A stretch of 64,000 nt of DNA from Mesorhizobium sp. SARCC-RB16n. Lineage in GTDB: Bacteria; Pseudomonadota; Alphaproteobacteria; Rhizobiales; Rhizobiaceae. This document shows positions 34,707 through 45,639 of the stretch, piece after piece. Below the pieces are notes generated by a model, which ran no database searches, was not told the DNA's origin, and saw only the letters and a list, made by a program, of their open reading frames with translations. The stretch lies in the NCBI RefSeq assembly GCF_008520305.1, contig NZ_ML703285.1:62001-126000 (forward strand). The letters are read 5' to 3'. Position 1 is the stretch's first letter; each line of letters opens with the position of its first letter. The translations under genes were made by a program, and so were the position numbers.

Positions 34707-35627
34707 CTATTCCGCCGCGAGCTGGTCCGGCACGCCATAAGTGGCGCGATAAAGCGCGCGCTGGCGGTTGAGCGCCACCATCGTGTTGCGCAGCAGGATC
34801 GCCACCGTGAGCGGGCCGACGCCGCCAGGCACCGGCGTGATCCAGGCGGCCACTTCCTTGACGCTTTCAGTGTCGACGTCGCCGACTATGCGGCTCGCCC
34901 CGTCCGGTCCGATCTCGGAATTGATGCCGATGTCGATGACACAAGCGCCTGGCTTGACCATGTCGGCCTTGATCAACCTGGGTTTGCCGACGGCGACGAA
35001 CAGCGCATCGGCGCGGCGGGCGTGCGCGGCGACCGAGCGCGTCATGTGATGGCAGACCGTCACCGTCGCACCCTCGCTCATCAACAGGAAGGCGATCGGC
35101 TTGCCGACGATCTCGGAATGGCCGACGACAACCACCTCGAGCCCCTTGAGGTCGAGGCCGGTTTCCTTGAGCAGTTCGACCGAGGCGGCCGCCGTGCAGG
35201 GCGCGAGGTCGAGCTGGTTGTAGACTATGTTGCCGATCGAGGCCGGGTGCATGCCCTCGACGTCCTTCAGCGGATGCACGGCCGCCTGCAGCGTCTTGAT
35301 AGGGATATGCCCGGGAACCGGCCGCTGGATGATGATGCCGGTGACGCGCGGATCGGCGTTCAGCCCATGAATGGCCGCTTCGAGCTCGCCTGAGGTGATG
35401 GTGGCGGGAAAGCGCCGCTCCTCGAAATCGATGCCGGCAAGCTGAGCCTTGGCGCGCTGGTTGCGCACATAGACATCGACAGCGTCGGTATCGCCGACGG
35501 TGATCGAGATCAGCTTGGGCGGGAAACCTTCGGCTTTGGCAATCGCCGCATCCTCGCGCACGGCGGCGATGATGCGCTGGGCAACCGGGCCGCCCTTAAG
35601 ATAGCGGCTGTCGTCGGACACGGACAT
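34707..35627 (-). CDS. folD: FolD-like methylene-THF dehydrogenase, catalytic Lys replaced
   Basis: A 306-residue FolD homologue. It retains HPLKDVEGMHP, VVVGHSEIVGKP and VPGGVGPLTVA of the NADP dehydrogenase site. The YxxxK motif reads YVRNQ (Tyr53, Gln57), so the Lys needed for cyclohydrolase is Gln, and QLPLP reads QRPVP. Published human K56Q-type changes lose cyclohydrolase but keep dehydrogenase, so this may be a dehydrogenase-only paralogue. Start at 35627 preferred over a 12-residue longer frame. Its leader carries a structured RNA element. Confidence 0.82.
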   Translation of the reverse strand: MSVSDDSRYLKGGPVAQRIIAAVREDAAIAKAEGFPPKLISITVGDTDAVDVYVRNQRAKAQLAGIDFEERRFPATITSGELEAAIHGLNADPRVTGIIIQRPVPGHIPIKTLQAAVHPLKDVEGMHPASIGNIVYNQLDLAPCTAAASVELLKETGLDLKGLEVVVVGHSEIVGKPIAFLLMSEGATVTVCHHMTRSVAAHARRADALFVAVGKPRLIKADMVKPGACVIDIGINSEIGPDGASRIVGDVDTESVKEVAAWITPVPGGVGPLTVAILLRNTMVALNRQRALYRATYGVPDQLAAE

Positions 35628-35739
35628 AGTTCGAACCTTTGGTGGGGAGATTGTGCACTGCAATAGCAGAGCCTGGCCCGGAAATCAGCCCTGAAAACGA
35701 AACGCCGTGCCTCCGGGGCGACCTGTCGCACCTGAAACG

Positions 35740-35769
35740 AAAAGGGCAGCCCGGTTACCCGTGCTGCCC
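35740..35769 (-). terminator. Intrinsic terminator in the folD leader
   Basis: On the minus strand GGGCAGC and GCTGCCC (35763-35769 with 35744-35750), with inner CGG/CCG pairing, are followed by TTTT. It lies about 112 bases before the folD start, so it can stop transcription before the gene or end a separate small RNA. Confidence 0.65.
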
Positions 35770-35880
35770 TCTCGTGACTGGCCGTATCCCCACACGGCCC
35801 GTCCCCCGTAAACCCGTTGCCAGTCTAAGCACGTCTTCCAACAGTGCGCTATGGCCTGAGGGCAACAGCGCGCCAAAACC
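35744..35880 (-). ncRNA. Structured leader or small RNA with mutually exclusive stems
   Basis: On the minus strand TGTTGCCCTC (35858-35867) can pair with GAGGGCAGCA (35762-35771), which also forms half of the terminator, so the two stems exclude each other. Further stems are GACTGGC/GCCAGTC (35819-35825 with 35776-35782) and GCAC/GTGC. This fits an attenuator or riboswitch ahead of folD or a stand-alone RNA. No known class was matched with confidence. Confidence 0.5.
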
Positions 35881-35915
35881 TGCTCAGCACTGCTTAACCG
35901 GCTGATTCGCTACCA

Positions 35916-36653
35916 CTATATCACTTCGACCGTCGCTCCGACATTGACCCGTTCATAGAGGTCGACGACATCCTCGTTGCGCATGCGGATACAGCCCGAC
36001 GATACCGCGCCGCCAATTGTCCATGGCTGGTTGGTGCCGTGGATGCGGTATTCGGTCGTGCCGATATAGAGTGCGCGCGCGCCGAGGGGGTTTTCCATGC
36101 CGCCGGCGAGATAGGTCGGCAGGTAGCGGCCCTTGGCCGCCTCGCGCTTGATCATCTGCGCCGGCGGACGCCAGTCGGGCCAGACGCGCTTGTTGGTGAT
36201 CTTGTGCGTACCCGACCATTCGAAGCCGGGCTTGCCGGTGCCGACGCCATAGCGCCGAGCCTTGCCGTTCTTCTCGACCAGATAGAGGAAATTCTGCGTG
36301 GTATCGATGACGATCGTGCCCGGTTTCTCCGCGCCGTCATAGGCGACTTCCTGCGGCAGGTAGACCGGGTTGATCTGGGGGCGCATGACCATGCGTTTGC
36401 CTGGCGCCTGCACGGCGGTCGTCTGCACGCGGTCGGGCTGCGCGGTGCGCTGGCGCGGCTGCTGCTGCTGCTGCGCGGCCTGTCGGTTCTGCCGCACGAT
36501 GCCCGGCGCATGGCCGAGCTGCAGCACCCAGGGCGCGGAAAGGTCGGGGCTCACCATCACCGGCGGTCTGTCGGCATAGCGGTCGCCGGCAAGGGAGGGC
36601 ATTGCGCTTGCGGCAAGCACTGCCGCACTGAACAACGGAAGCAGGAGTTTCAT
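35916..36653 (-). CDS. L,D-transpeptidase (YkuD/ErfK family)
   Basis: A 245-residue exported enzyme. A signal peptide (LLLPLFSAAVLAASAMPSLA) is followed by a Gln/Arg-rich linker (RQAAQQQQQPRQR) and the YkuD domain with IHGTNQPW and SSGCIRMRNEDV, giving the catalytic His and Cys. It makes 3-3 cross-links in peptidoglycan or anchors lipoprotein in the periplasm. Rhizobiales, which grow from the pole, carry many of these. The gene is single, divergent from tag. Confidence 0.92.
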   Translation of the reverse strand: MKLLLPLFSAAVLAASAMPSLAGDRYADRPPVMVSPDLSAPWVLQLGHAPGIVRQNRQAAQQQQQPRQRTAQPDRVQTTAVQAPGKRMVMRPQINPVYLPQEVAYDGAEKPGTIVIDTTQNFLYLVEKNGKARRYGVGTGKPGFEWSGTHKITNKRVWPDWRPPAQMIKREAAKGRYLPTYLAGGMENPLGARALYIGTTEYRIHGTNQPWTIGGAVSSGCIRMRNEDVVDLYERVNVGATVEVI

Positions 36654-36865
36654 CGGGAACGCACCCTTGATCGTCTGATACGCCGGGCAGGAACGTCCCG
36701 GTTTGCGCGATCATTGGCGGCGAGCAGCAACCGAAACATGAATCGGAATGCGTAAAATGCGGTTCTGTCAGTAAACCCTTTGGTGTGGTTACCGCCGGGT
36801 TCAGGAATCTGGTAAAGCCACGGTAAAAACAGCGCGGAAGCGCGTTAACGGATGGGTTTTTGAGG

Positions 36866-37504
36866 ATGAGCAATGAAAACACCGGCCTGCTTGCCGGTCC
36901 TGACGGTGTCGCGCGCTGCTTTTGGCATGGCAATCTGCCCGACTATCTGCACTACCATGACCATGAATGGGGCCGGCCGGTGGCCGACGACCGCAGGCTG
37001 TTCGAGAAAATCTGCCTCGAAGGGTTTCAGTCGGGTCTGTCGTGGCTGACCATCCTGCGCAAGCGGGAGAATTTTCGCGAGGCCTTCGCCGGCTTCGACT
37101 TCGATAAGGTCGCCGCCTTCACGGAGCGGGATGTCGAGCGCCTGCTCGGCAATGCCGGCATCATCCGCCATCGTGGCAAGATCGTGTCGACCATCAACAA
37201 TGCCAAACGCGCCCGCGAGATGGTGGATGAATTCGGCTCGCTGGCTGCCTGGTTCTGGAAGTTCGAACCCGGAAAGGAGGAGCGGCCCAAGATCGTCGAC
37301 CTGGCCCATCTGCGCGCCAACCCGACCACCGCGGTCTCCGTGCGGATCTCGAAGGACCTGAAGAAGCGCGGCTGGACCTTCGTCGGCCCGACCACGGTCT
37401 ACGCCTTCATGCAGGCCATGGGCCTGGTCAACGACCATCTCGAGGGGTGCGTGTGCCGCAAGGAGGTCGAGAAGGAACGGAAAGCTTTCAAGCGGCCGAA
37501 ATAG
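36866..37504 (+). CDS. tag: DNA-3-methyladenine glycosylase I
   Basis: A 212-residue glycosylase that removes 3-methyladenine from alkylated DNA. The N-terminal CFWHG and YHDHEWG hold the zinc-site Cys and the active residues; then LFEKICLEGFQSGLSW, FVGPTTVYAFMQAMGLVNDH and C-terminal EGCVCR. The ATG at 36866 is chosen over TTG two codons earlier. It stands alone. Confidence 0.92.
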   Translation: MSNENTGLLAGPDGVARCFWHGNLPDYLHYHDHEWGRPVADDRRLFEKICLEGFQSGLSWLTILRKRENFREAFAGFDFDKVAAFTERDVERLLGNAGIIRHRGKIVSTINNAKRAREMVDEFGSLAAWFWKFEPGKEERPKIVDLAHLRANPTTAVSVRISKDLKKRGWTFVGPTTVYAFMQAMGLVNDHLEGCVCRKEVEKERKAFKRPK

Positions 37505-37541
37505 CGGCGAGGCTCAAGTCCCGAGAGCAGCCCGGCACATA

Positions 37542-37790
37542 TCAGGTGCCGGCGGCTCCGGACAGATATAGCCCGGCGACAATGGCGGCCACGATGGCGA
37601 GGGCCGGATAGATCACCAGCAGGCCGGTCACCAGCGCGTCGCGCGTAGAGGGGCCGGCGCCTTCGCCGGGCTCGAAGGGACCGGCTGCCTGGCTTGTTAT
37701 CTTGTGAGTGTGGATGTCGGCCGGGCGCAGATGTGCGTGCAGGTCGCTGGCGCCGCCATAGCCGATGTCGAATTTCCGCGCCACCGCCAT
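37542..37790 (-). CDS. Small hypothetical membrane protein
   Basis: An 82-residue frame: a polar N-terminal half (MAVARKFDIGYGGASDLHAH) and one C-terminal helix (ALVTGLLVIYPALAIVAAIV) followed by a short tail. This form suits a tail-anchored inner-membrane protein. No family recognised. It lies between tag and hisS on the opposite strand; coding is plausible but unproved. Confidence 0.5.
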   Translation of the reverse strand: MAVARKFDIGYGGASDLHAHLRPADIHTHKITSQAAGPFEPGEGAGPSTRDALVTGLLVIYPALAIVAAIVAGLYLSGAAGT

Positions 37791-37954
37791 GGCCCGATCC
37801 CCTTGTTCCGGCCCGCTTTATCGCCCGCGATTGTGTCGGCGGAATGCCGCGCTTGTGGCGGAATTGGTTCATTTCCGCAGTGGTTTGTTGCAGCATGCGA
37901 GGCTTCGCGCGCGGCCTTGCCGCACCATGCGTCATCGTTTAGGACACGCGCGTT

Positions 37955-37990
37955 GTGAAAATCGCATCATATTGCGAAAATCGCACTATG
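37955..37990 (+). repeat. Two 19-bp near-identical units before hisS
   Basis: GAAAATCGCA occurs at 37957-37966 and 37976-37985, exactly 19 bases apart, within larger similar units (TTGTGAAAATCGCATCAT and TTGCGAAAATCGCACTAT). Such phasing could mark a regulator site in the hisS promoter or leader. Confidence 0.5.
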
Positions 37991-38029
37991 ACTGACCTGC
38001 CATCGCCACAAACATCGAGCAAGCACCCC

Positions 38030-39526
38030 ATGGCCGACAAATCGGAAAAGACGAAAGCGCGGCTGCCGCGCGGTTTTGCCGACCGCAGCGCCGAGGACAT
38101 CCGCGCCGTCGAGAAGATGATGGCGACGATCCGCTCGGTTTATGAGCTCTATGGCTTCGAACCGGCCGACCAGCCGCTGATCGAATACACCGATGCGCTG
38201 GGCAAATTCCTGCCTGATCAGGACCGGCCGAACGAAGGCGTGTTCTCGTTCCAGGACGATGACGACCAGTGGCTTTCCCTGCGCTACGACCTGACGGCGC
38301 CCACGGCGCGTTTCGTCGCCGAGAATTTCGAACGCCTGCCAAAACCCTATCGCAGCTACCGTTCCGGCTGGGTGTTCCGCAACGAAAAGCCCGGCCCCGG
38401 CCGCTTCCGCCAGTTCATGCAGTTCGACGCCGACACGATCGGCACGCCGGGCGTGGCGGCTGACGCCGAGATGGCGATGATGATGGCCGACGTCATGGAA
38501 GCGCTCGGCATCAAGCGCGGCGACTACGTCATTCGCGTCAACAACCGCAAGGTGCTGGACGGCGTGCTCGAAGCGATAGGCCTTGGCGGCGAGGAGAATG
38601 CCGGCCGCCGGCTGACGGTGCTGCGCGCAATCGACAAGCTCGACAAGCTCGGCCCGGACGGTGTCCGGCTTCTGCTTGGCCCGGGGCGCTGGGACGGCGG
38701 CAAGGAAGGCGAGGGCGACTTCGCCAAGGGCGCCGGGCTGAATGATACGCAAGCCGAGGCCGTTCTTTTGGCGACCGCGCGAAATGCGCAGGCTGGCCTG
38801 GATGCCAGCGTCAGCGGGAACGCGGTCTACCAGGAGGGCGTTGGCGAACTCGCGACGATCGAAGCCCTGGTCAGGGCCACCGGATATGCCGAGGACCGCA
38901 TCGCCATGGATCGTTCCGTCGTGCGCGGCCTGGAATATTACACCGGTCCCGTCTTCGAGGCCGAACTGCTGGCCGAAATCCCCAACGAAGACGGCCAGAT
39001 CGTGCGCTTCGGATCGGTCGGCGGCGGCGGTCGCTATGACGGCCTGGTTTCCCGCTTCCGTGGCGAGCCGGTTCCGGCGACCGGTTTTTCCATCGGCGTC
39101 TCCAGGCTGATGACGGCGCTGAAGAACCTCGGCAAGCTCGACAGCGCCGATGTGATCGCGCCGGTTGTCGTGCTGGTCATGGACAAGGACACCGAAAGCC
39201 TCGGCCGCTACCAGAAAATGGTCTCGCAATTGCGCGCCGCCGGCATCCGCTCCGAAATGTATCTCGGCGGCGCCGGCATGAAGGCGCAGCTCAAATATGC
39301 CGACCGGCGCGGCTGTCCGGTCGCAATCATCCAAGGCGGCGACGAGCGCGCGAAGAGTGAGCTGCAGATCAAGGACCTGATCGAAGGCGCGCGCATGTCG
39401 GCCGAGATCACCGACAACGCCGAATGGCGCGCAGCAAGGCCGGCGCAGGTGACGGTGGCGGAAAGCGAACTGGTCACCGAGGTGAAGAAGATTTTGGCGG
39501 CGCAGGCCGGCGAGCGCGCGAAATAA
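38030..39526 (+). CDS. hisS: Histidyl-tRNA synthetase
   Basis: A 498-residue class II synthetase charging tRNA-His. Motifs seen: [18 protein letters not shown] (motif 2 region), [34 protein letters not shown] and [10 protein letters not shown], with the anticodon-binding domain at the C-terminus. The start at 38030 (MADKSEK) agrees with rhizobial relatives; an in-frame ATG at 37988 is possible. First gene of the overlapping hisS-hisZ-hisG run. Confidence 0.93.
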   Translation: MADKSEKTKARLPRGFADRSAEDIRAVEKMMATIRSVYELYGFEPADQPLIEYTDALGKFLPDQDRPNEGVFSFQDDDDQWLSLRYDLTAPTARFVAENFERLPKPYRSYRSGWVFRNEKPGPGRFRQFMQFDADTIGTPGVAADAEMAMMMADVMEALGIKRGDYVIRVNNRKVLDGVLEAIGLGGEENAGRRLTVLRAIDKLDKLGPDGVRLLLGPGRWDGGKEGEGDFAKGAGLNDTQAEAVLLATARNAQAGLDASVSGNAVYQEGVGELATIEALVRATGYAEDRIAMDRSVVRGLEYYTGPVFEAELLAEIPNEDGQIVRFGSVGGGGRYDGLVSRFRGEPVPATGFSIGVSRLMTALKNLGKLDSADVIAPVVVLVMDKDTESLGRYQKMVSQLRAAGIRSEMYLGGAGMKAQLKYADRRGCPVAIIQGGDERAKSELQIKDLIEGARMSAEITDNAEWRAARPAQVTVAESELVTEVKKILAAQAGERAK

Positions 39527-39537
39527 GAGCGCGGCCA

Positions 39538-40659
39538 GTGACCTCCCGCTACCCCGCCATCGCAGCCGACATCACCACCCTCTTCGCCGCGCGTAACACA
39601 CATGCCGTCGAAGTCGCGGTGCTGCAGCCGGCCGATCCGTTCCTCGACATGGCCGGTGAGGATCTGCGCCGCCGCATTTTCCTCACCGAGAGCGAGAACG
39701 GGCAGACGCTCTGCCTGCGGCCCGAATTCACCATTCCCGTCTGCCTCGACCATATAGCCAGCCAGGCCGGCACGCCGCGCCGCTACTCCTATCTCGGCGA
39801 AGTGTTTCGCCAGCGCCGCGAGGGCGGCAATGAGTTCTTCCAGGCCGGCATCGAGGATCTCGGCGACCGCGACACGGCTGAAGCCGATGCCCGCTCGGTC
39901 GCCGACGCGCATGCGCTGCTGTCGCTGGTGCTGCCCGGCCAGTCGCTGGCGGTCACGCTCGGTGACCAGGGCATCTTCGAGGCAGTGCTGGCGGCGCTCG
40001 GCCTGCCGCGCGGCTGGCGCATGCGGCTGGCCCGCGCCTTCGGCTCGGCGCTGATGCTGGAGGCAGCACTCGCCGATCTTGCCAACCCGCCACGCAACAG
40101 CCAGCTCTCTGGCGATGTTGCGGCGCTCGTCCTCGATGGTGATCTGGACGGTCTTTCCCGGCACATTGCCGACGGCATGGAGAAGGCCGGCCTGTCGGCA
40201 TCCGCCGGGCGCGCGCCATCGGATATCGCTCGGCGGCTGATCGAGAAAGCCGAATTGCGCAGCGTGCGGCTGTCGAACGAGGCCTTCGCGGCATTGAAGG
40301 GTTTTCTGGCGATCGACGTGCCGCTCGATGGCGCGGCGCAGGCGCTGGATTCTTTCGCCGCTGGTGCCGGGCTTTCATTGGGTTCCGCGTTGGAAAAGTT
40401 CGCCGCTCGCGCCAAGGCAATCGAGGCGCATGGCTTGCCCTCGGGAGAAATCCGCTACGATGCCGCTTTCGGCCGTCCGCTCGATTATTACACCGGCATC
40501 GTCTTCGAAATCGCGGCCGCTAATGGCGAGCGTCCCCTGGCCGGTGGCGGGCGTTACGACAGGTTGCTGACGCTGCTCGGCGCCAAGACCGCGATCCCCG
40601 GCGTCGGCTTCTCGGTGTGGCTCGACCGCATCGAGGCGTTGCGGGGGGCGGCATCATGA
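39538..40659 (+). CDS. hisZ: ATP phosphoribosyltransferase regulatory subunit
   Basis: A 373-residue HisS-like protein without synthetase function that partners the short HisG and gives feedback control by histidine. Recognised by [50 protein letters not shown] and [12 protein letters not shown]. It starts with GTG at 39538, 11 bases after the hisS stop; the longer frame overlaps hisS. Its stop overlaps the hisG start. Confidence 0.92.
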   Translation: MTSRYPAIAADITTLFAARNTHAVEVAVLQPADPFLDMAGEDLRRRIFLTESENGQTLCLRPEFTIPVCLDHIASQAGTPRRYSYLGEVFRQRREGGNEFFQAGIEDLGDRDTAEADARSVADAHALLSLVLPGQSLAVTLGDQGIFEAVLAALGLPRGWRMRLARAFGSALMLEAALADLANPPRNSQLSGDVAALVLDGDLDGLSRHIADGMEKAGLSASAGRAPSDIARRLIEKAELRSVRLSNEAFAALKGFLAIDVPLDGAAQALDSFAAGAGLSLGSALEKFAARAKAIEAHGLPSGEIRYDAAFGRPLDYYTGIVFEIAAANGERPLAGGGRYDRLLTLLGAKTAIPGVGFSVWLDRIEALRGAAS

Positions 40660-41354
40660 TCACACTGGCGATCCCATCGAAGGGTAGGCTCAAGGAGCAG
40701 TCCCTGGAGGTGCTGGCCAAGGCCGGCCTCGCCGTCAGCCTGCGGGGAGACGAGCGTAAGTATCACGCCCGCGTCGAGGGCCTGAACAATGTCGAAGTCG
40801 CTTTCCTGTCTGCCTCCGAAATATCGGGCGAGATTGGCCAGGGCGCGGTCGATCTTGGCATCACCGGCGAGGACCTGGTGCGGGAAAATCTCGCCGACTG
40901 GGAAGCGCGGGCCGAGATCGTCGCCCGTCTCGGCTTCGGCCATGCCGATGTCGTGGTCGCGGTGCCCGACATCTGGCTCGATGTCGACACCATGGCCGAT
41001 CTCGACGACGTCGCCGCCGATTTCCGCCAGCGTCATGGCCGGCGGCTCAGGATCGCCACCAAATACTGGCGGCTGACGCAACAGTTCTTTTCGCTCAAGC
41101 ACGGCATCCAGGTCTATCGCATCGTCGAGAGCCTCGGCGCCACCGAGGGCGCGCCGGCGGCCGGCCTTGCAGACGTCATCGTCGACATCACCAGTACGGG
41201 CTCGACGCTGCGCGCCAATCATCTCAAGGTGCTGGGCGACGGCGTGGTCCTGAAATCGCAAGCCTGTCTGGTGGCCTCGAGGAAGACACGTGCGGCCGCC
41301 GACGAAGCCGTCCTGCGCGACATCGCAGCGAAGATGGCGGCCACGGTCGCATAG
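40656..41354 (+). CDS. hisG: ATP phosphoribosyltransferase catalytic subunit, short form
   Basis: A 232-residue HisG lacking the C-terminal regulatory domain, hence dependent on HisZ. It joins ATP and PRPP in the first step of histidine synthesis. Seen are [40 protein letters not shown] and the PRPP site [16 protein letters not shown]. The ATG overlaps the hisZ stop by four bases (ATGA), so the two are translated together. Confidence 0.94.
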   Translation: MITLAIPSKGRLKEQSLEVLAKAGLAVSLRGDERKYHARVEGLNNVEVAFLSASEISGEIGQGAVDLGITGEDLVRENLADWEARAEIVARLGFGHADVVVAVPDIWLDVDTMADLDDVAADFRQRHGRRLRIATKYWRLTQQFFSLKHGIQVYRIVESLGATEGAPAAGLADVIVDITSTGSTLRANHLKVLGDGVVLKSQACLVASRKTRAAADEAVLRDIAAKMAATVA

Positions 41355-41447
41355 CGATCCTTCAGGGAAGGAGTTCCAGTACCATCGACGGGATTTCCAG
41401 CATCCCGGCAGGCTGATAGGTTCAGCCAGTCTTGGGAGGAGACAGCG

Positions 41448-43220
<1,773 letters not shown>

Positions 43221-43227
43221 GGCGGGA

Positions 43228-44859
43228 TCAGCCGCGTCGTACAAAGGCACTGATGCTGTCGAGCAGCGACTGCTGGTCGCCGACCCAGAACCAGTGGTCG
43301 TCGCCGTCGACCTCGATGAACCGGGCGCCCGGAATCCTGGACGCGAGGAACCGCCCGGCCTCGATGCGCACGGCGCGGTCGCCGGAACGGTGGAGGACCA
43401 TCGTCGGGGCGGAGACTTTTGCCAGCAGGTGACGGACATCGGCGTCCCGTAATGCCTCGAGCAGGCCCGCGACCGCGCCCGGGCTGGAGGCCGCCCTGAG
43501 CAATCCGGCCCACCAGGTCCTCGCCTGACGGTCGCCAGTGAGGCTTGGGGCGAAGGTTTCGATTTCCGCTGGGCCACCCCAACCCGCGAGCAGGCGTTGC
43601 TTCCACAGATCATACTGCGCGACGGTCAATGCGTAGGGATAGTCGGGTGCACGGCTGCCTTTCGCCAGCGAGCCCCAGAGAACAAGGCCGCTCAGCCGAT
43701 CGGGATGCGCGACCGCGAAGCGGATACAGCCCGGCCCGCCCTCCGACGCGCCGACCAGCAAGGCCCGGCGGCTGCCGGCCGCGTTCATGACCGCCAGAAT
43801 ATCCTGCGCCGTTGCCTCGACCGTGGGACGGGCGCCGACCCGGTCGGAAAGTCCCATGCCGCGCCGGTCGAAGAGGATCAGGCGACCCAGGCGCGAAACC
43901 GCGGTCAGCCAGTTGCGGCAGCCTGGGTCTTCCCAGATACGCTCGACATGCGAAATGAAGCCGGGAACAAGCACGATGTCCGTCGGGCCGCTGCCGACGA
44001 TCTGGTACGCGATGTGGATGCCGTCCACCGCGACGTAGCGCGTCCTGGGCACGTCCAAGGTAGCGTCCTGAGTTGGCTCGCGCAGCATGGCTAGCGTGGC
44101 GGGGTCCGGCGCTACGCCGAGTTCGTCCCGCAAGAGCCGGATGCACGTCTCGATCTGGCGCTCGGCCGCTGCCCTGTCCCCGGCGGCCAGGTGGACACGG
44201 ATCAAGTGGCGGTGCGCGCTTTCGCTCAAAGGGTCGAGCGCCGTCAGCCGTGTCGCATGAACGACCACGCCGCGCGGCTCGCCGCCGGCGATCTTGGCTT
44301 CGACGAGCCGCTCCAGCGCCTGCACCAGCCGGCCGCGCAAGGTCTCTCGCCGGAAGAAGATCCATTCCTCGAATTCCGGACAGTCCGGCAGTGAGAAGCC
44401 GGCGAGATAATCGTCGTTGTAGACGTCGGCTGCCTCATCGAGCGAGCGGGAATTGCAGGCCTGCTCGAAAACCCTGGTGTCGATCTCGGCGGACAAGGCT
44501 GGGTGCAGGCTCAGCGAGGCGCCTGTGGCGGCGATGATCTCTCTGCCGAACGCGATGCGGATTTTATAGAGGGTCCGCCGAAGGCGGGCGCGAGCGGCCT
44601 GTTCGTCGGTCTCGGGCCACAGAAGCGTGGCGACGACATCGCGCGCCACCGGCCCGCTGGCCTCGGCCAGGTAGATGAGGAGCGCTGCCGCCTTGCGCAA
44701 GGCAAGTTCCACCCGCCGGCCGTTCAAGCGGAACTCCGGAAAACCCAGAAATCGGAATTCCAATCGCTCCATCGATCCGACCACGGCCATGCGGGGACGC
44801 TGAGGGGACGCCGGCCTTCTATCCATTCCCACGACATCGGGCCGATCGGGCCCGATCAT
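43228..44859 (-). CDS. SARP-type regulator fused to an alpha/beta hydrolase
   Basis: A 543-residue fusion. Residues 30-275 hold an OmpR-like winged helix (LEFRFLGFPEFRLNGRRVE, ARARLRRTLYKIR) and a BTAD domain (YLAGFSLPDCPEFEEW, HLIRVHLAAGDRAAAE) as in SARP activators. Residues 285-543 are an alpha/beta hydrolase: DIVLVPGFISHVE, LILFDRRGMGLSD, nucleophile in VGASEGGPG, and a late His in DGDDHWFW. The hydrolase may sense or cut a small signal. Start at 44859 has AAGGGAG upstream. Divergent from a methyltransferase gene. Confidence 0.85.
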   Translation of the reverse strand: MIGPDRPDVVGMDRRPASPQRPRMAVVGSMERLEFRFLGFPEFRLNGRRVELALRKAAALLIYLAEASGPVARDVVATLLWPETDEQAARARLRRTLYKIRIAFGREIIAATGASLSLHPALSAEIDTRVFEQACNSRSLDEAADVYNDDYLAGFSLPDCPEFEEWIFFRRETLRGRLVQALERLVEAKIAGGEPRGVVVHATRLTALDPLSESAHRHLIRVHLAAGDRAAAERQIETCIRLLRDELGVAPDPATLAMLREPTQDATLDVPRTRYVAVDGIHIAYQIVGSGPTDIVLVPGFISHVERIWEDPGCRNWLTAVSRLGRLILFDRRGMGLSDRVGARPTVEATAQDILAVMNAAGSRRALLVGASEGGPGCIRFAVAHPDRLSGLVLWGSLAKGSRAPDYPYALTVAQYDLWKQRLLAGWGGPAEIETFAPSLTGDRQARTWWAGLLRAASSPGAVAGLLEALRDADVRHLLAKVSAPTMVLHRSGDRAVRIEAGRFLASRIPGARFIEVDGDDHWFWVGDQQSLLDSISAFVRRG

Positions 44860-44880
44860 GAGACTCCCTTGGAGCGAGAA

Positions 44881-44979
44881 ATGTCACTGGTCAATACTCT
44901 CATCCACCATTGCACTGCAGGGCCTGTTGCCGGCGGTGGCGCCCCTGTTGGCGCTGCCGGCGCAGGGCACGGAGGCTGA
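44881..44979 (+). CDS. Possible 32-residue leader peptide
   Basis: A short frame starting ATG at 44881 after GGAGCGAGAA: MSLVNTLIHHCTAGPV then a Gly/Ala-rich end. It stops three bases before the methyltransferase ATG, so it could be a translated leader. The Gly/Ala tail suggests it may be chance; low certainty. Confidence 0.3.
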   Translation: MSLVNTLIHHCTAGPVAGGGAPVGAAGAGHGG

Positions 44980-44982
44980 GAC

Positions 44983-45624
44983 ATGTGTCAATCCTGTCTC
45001 TCCTGGTACGCGCGCTGCATGGCTCCCTACTTCGTCCACGTCGGCTGTTCGGCCCGCGTTTTCACGCATATGCGACGGCGCCTGATCCCACGGGCAGACG
45101 GCGTTGTCGTCGAGGTCGGTTTCGGGTCCGGCCTGAACCTTCCCTATTACGACGCCGGCAGGGTGAAGCGGCTGGTCGGCGTCGATCCCGACGGCACGAT
45201 GCTCGGCCTGGCCGAACCGAAGAGCCGTTCCTTGCCATTCAATGTCGACTGTATCCGGGCCAGCGGTGAAAGACTGCCGTTGACCGACACCTTCGCCGAC
45301 ACGGTCGTCGTCACCTACGCCTTCTGCACCATTCCGGATCCCGAGGCGGCGCTGACCGAGATCCGGCGCATCCTGAAGCCCACGGGCCGGCTGATCTTCA
45401 TCGAGCACGGCCAGGCCGAGGGGCCGCGCTGCCGCAAATGGCAGGAGCGTCTGAACCGGCCTTGGGGCCGACTCGCCGGCGGCTGCCACCTCAACCGAGA
45501 TCCATTGCACCTGATCCGGGCGGCGGGCTTCCATGTCGTCGAAGCGGAGCGTCAGCGCTTCCGGCTACCCTTCTGGCAGTTGGGAAGCCACCATGCTGGC
45601 ATCGCGATACCCCCAACGGGCTGA
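44983..45624 (+). CDS. Class I SAM-dependent methyltransferase
   Basis: A 213-residue Methyltransf_11-type enzyme. SAM-binding motif EVGFGSGLNLPYY near residue 45, then VGVDPDGTM and the post-motif VVTYAFCTIPDPEAAL. It starts MCQSCLSWYARC, with several cysteines. Substrate unknown (small molecule or lipid). It is divergent from the SARP-hydrolase fusion, which may control it. Confidence 0.85.
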   Translation: MCQSCLSWYARCMAPYFVHVGCSARVFTHMRRRLIPRADGVVVEVGFGSGLNLPYYDAGRVKRLVGVDPDGTMLGLAEPKSRSLPFNVDCIRASGERLPLTDTFADTVVVTYAFCTIPDPEAALTEIRRILKPTGRLIFIEHGQAEGPRCRKWQERLNRPWGRLAGGCHLNRDPLHLIRAAGFHVVEAERQRFRLPFWQLGSHHAGIAIPPTG

Positions 45625-45639
45625 TGCGCCTTCGCCCCG

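Noticed and set aside
35771-35825. Plus-strand CTCGTGACTGGC, similar to the start of the ZTP (pfl) riboswitch, near folD
   Set aside because: The second half of that riboswitch (GGGGAGC and CGCCTGGGC) is absent, and the gene lies on the other strand.
35744-35880. 6S RNA
   Set aside because: There is a closing stem, but the central bubble is very uneven (about 33 bases against 4), unlike 6S; kept only as an unclassified RNA.
37399-37935. 178-residue minus-strand frame over the end of tag
   Set aside because: Overlaps tag and the better small frame at 37542; Arg-rich shadow sequence.
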